Of a stretch of DNA of 64,000 nt, positions 63,260 through 64,000 are shown in pieces. Each line of letters starts with the position of its first letter. Within the stretch, counting starts at the first letter, position 1. The notes below the pieces were generated by a model. It did no database searches, was not told the DNA's origin, and saw only the letters and a list, made by a program, of their open reading frames with translations. The translations under genes were made by a program, and so were the position numbers. Source of the DNA: Chryseobacterium sp. W4I1 (GTDB lineage Bacteria; Bacteroidota; Bacteroidia; Flavobacteriales; Weeksellaceae); contig NZ_JAUSXQ010000001.1 in assembly GCF_030816115.1 (NCBI RefSeq), positions 3,825,001-3,889,000 on the forward strand, given 5' to 3'.

Positions 63260-63767
63260 AGAGAAATTAAAAGATATTAAAGCGTTTGTGTTTGATGTAG
63301 ACGGAGTATTTACGGATGGAAGTGTGTATCTGATGCCCGGAGGAAATATGTGCAGGGTAATGAATGTCCTGGACGGATACGCTGTTGTTAAAGCATTAAA
63401 AAACAATTATTTAATAGGTGTCATTACGGGCGGAAATGATGATATGGTGAAACACAGAATCAATTATCTCGGAATAGATGATTATTATCCAAAATCCCAC
63501 AATAAGATGGCTGATTTTGAAGATTTTAAAAAGAAATATAATCTTAAAAATGAAGAGATCCTTACGATGGGTGATGATCTTCCGGATATCCATATTATGG
63601 AAAACTCTGCAATTGCTGCGTGCCCCGAAAATGCCGTTCCTGAAGTGAAAGGCATATCGAATTACATTTCTACCAAAAAAGGCGGAAGCGGTGCGGTACG
63701 TGACGTCATAGAGCAGGTAATGAAGGTTCAGGGGAACTGGCATGATGATAATACCCAATCTGTATAA
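63249..63767 (+). CDS. KdsC-like HAD-superfamily phosphatase
   Basis: This 172-residue HAD phosphatase has the DVDGVFTDGSVYL motif with the two catalytic Asp, GVITGGND, and MGDDLPDIHIMENSAIAACP. It resembles KdsC, which dephosphorylates KDO 8-phosphate for LPS, and YrbI. It overlaps the DUF2520 gene and is followed by maf at 10 bp, so the three form an operon. The exact sugar-phosphate substrate is not certain. Confidence 0.86.
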   Translation: MSYKEKLKDIKAFVFDVDGVFTDGSVYLMPGGNMCRVMNVLDGYAVVKALKNNYLIGVITGGNDDMVKHRINYLGIDDYYPKSHNKMADFEDFKKKYNLKNEEILTMGDDLPDIHIMENSAIAACPENAVPEVKGISNYISTKKGGSGAVRDVIEQVMKVQGNWHDDNTQSV

Positions 63768-63776
63768 ACTCTTTTT

Positions 63777-64000
63777 ATGAAATTACTTTTAGCATCCCAG
63801 TCACCGAGGAGAAAAGAACTGCTTACTAACTTAGGCTTTGATTTTGAAGTGGTGAAAATAGACTGTGAAGAAATTCTTCCTGAGCATATCAAAATAGGAG
63901 AAGCCGCAGCCTATCTTTCTGAACTAAAGGCAAGGGCATTCAGAGAATTAACTGCTGATGAAGTTTTATTGACTGCTGATACTGTCGTGGCAGCAGATGG
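63777..64000 (+). CDS. Maf family nucleotide pyrophosphatase, N-terminal part
   Basis: The window ends inside this gene. The visible 74 residues begin MKLLLASQSPRRKELLTNLG, a hallmark of Maf/HAM1-related proteins, with ELKARAF and LTADTVVAADG at the end. Maf proteins hydrolyse dTTP, UTP or modified nucleotides and limit septum formation. It starts 9 bp after the KdsC-like gene. Confidence 0.92.
   Translation, partial: MKLLLASQSPRRKELLTNLGFDFEVVKIDCEEILPEHIKIGEAAAYLSELKARAFRELTADEVLLTADTVVAAD

Overview
This 64 kb window is a chromosomal segment of a Flavobacteriia member (phylum Bacteroidota), most likely Chryseobacterium or a close Weeksellaceae relative. The evidence is low G+C, Bacteroidota-type promoters (TTG about 20 bp upstream of TAnnTTTG), weak ribosome binding sites, and marker families such as GLPGLI, DUF4421, DUF3127, TonB-linked outer-membrane barrels and a long MraY. 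No insertion sequence, prophage or CRISPR array was seen.

Region 1 (1-12074, + strand) is the division and cell wall (dcw) cluster murE(partial)-mraY-murD-ftsW-murG-murC-ftsQ-ftsA-ftsZ followed by yqeY. Unlike many dcw clusters its genes do not overlap; most of the 59-123 bp spacers hold inverted repeats. A strong terminator follows at 12173. Region 2 (12.5-14.6 kb) holds a bacilliredoxin and a GH3-family gene. Region 3 (14.7-20.1 kb, - strand) is mutL, a rhomboid protease, two tandem endonuclease/exonuclease/phosphatase (EEP) genes (one apparently frameshifted) and two lipoproteins. Region 4 (20.1-27.2 kb) has a MITE-like repeat, a DUF1275 membrane protein, a two-component system, a GNAT and a MocR-type regulator. 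Four tRNA genes (Leu, Leu, Gly, Leu) lie at 27337-27837.

Region 5 (28-45.3 kb) holds a DUF3127 protein with an SSB-like tail, aat, an EamA transporter, a TPR protein, glmM, a frameshifted DUF4421 gene, feoA-feoB and a 50-residue Cys-rich partner behind a palindromic operator, a GLPGLI protein, DinB, a frameshifted TonB-linked outer-membrane protein, a cupin-like protein and an M14 carboxypeptidase.

Region 6 (45.6-55.4 kb, all - strand) is the most interesting part: a compact run of 13 genes devoted to NAD+ and ADP-ribose chemistry, preceded by a Nudix/winged-helix NrtR-type regulator. In transcription order it encodes NADAR, a 2OG-Fe(II) oxygenase, a small helical protein, a VWA-like protein, a divergent adenylosuccinate synthetase, DUF4291, macro domain, a second DUF4291, a second macro domain, sirtuin, ADP-ribosylglycohydrolase, KptA and a metallophosphoesterase. 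A repeated ACGCAAAT-core motif flanks the NADAR promoter in inverted orientation and also lies just upstream of the regulator gene. I infer an ADP-ribose-sensing operon for reversing or processing ADP-ribosylation of nucleic acids and proteins. The repeated DUF4291-macro pairing suggests a writer/eraser logic with DUF4291 as an uncharacterised partner.

Region 7 (55.5-64 kb) holds a DUF1579 lipoprotein, lepA, two paralogous exported proteins, a three-gene ECF sigma operon, and, on the + strand, a DUF2520 protein, a KdsC-like phosphatase and the start of maf.
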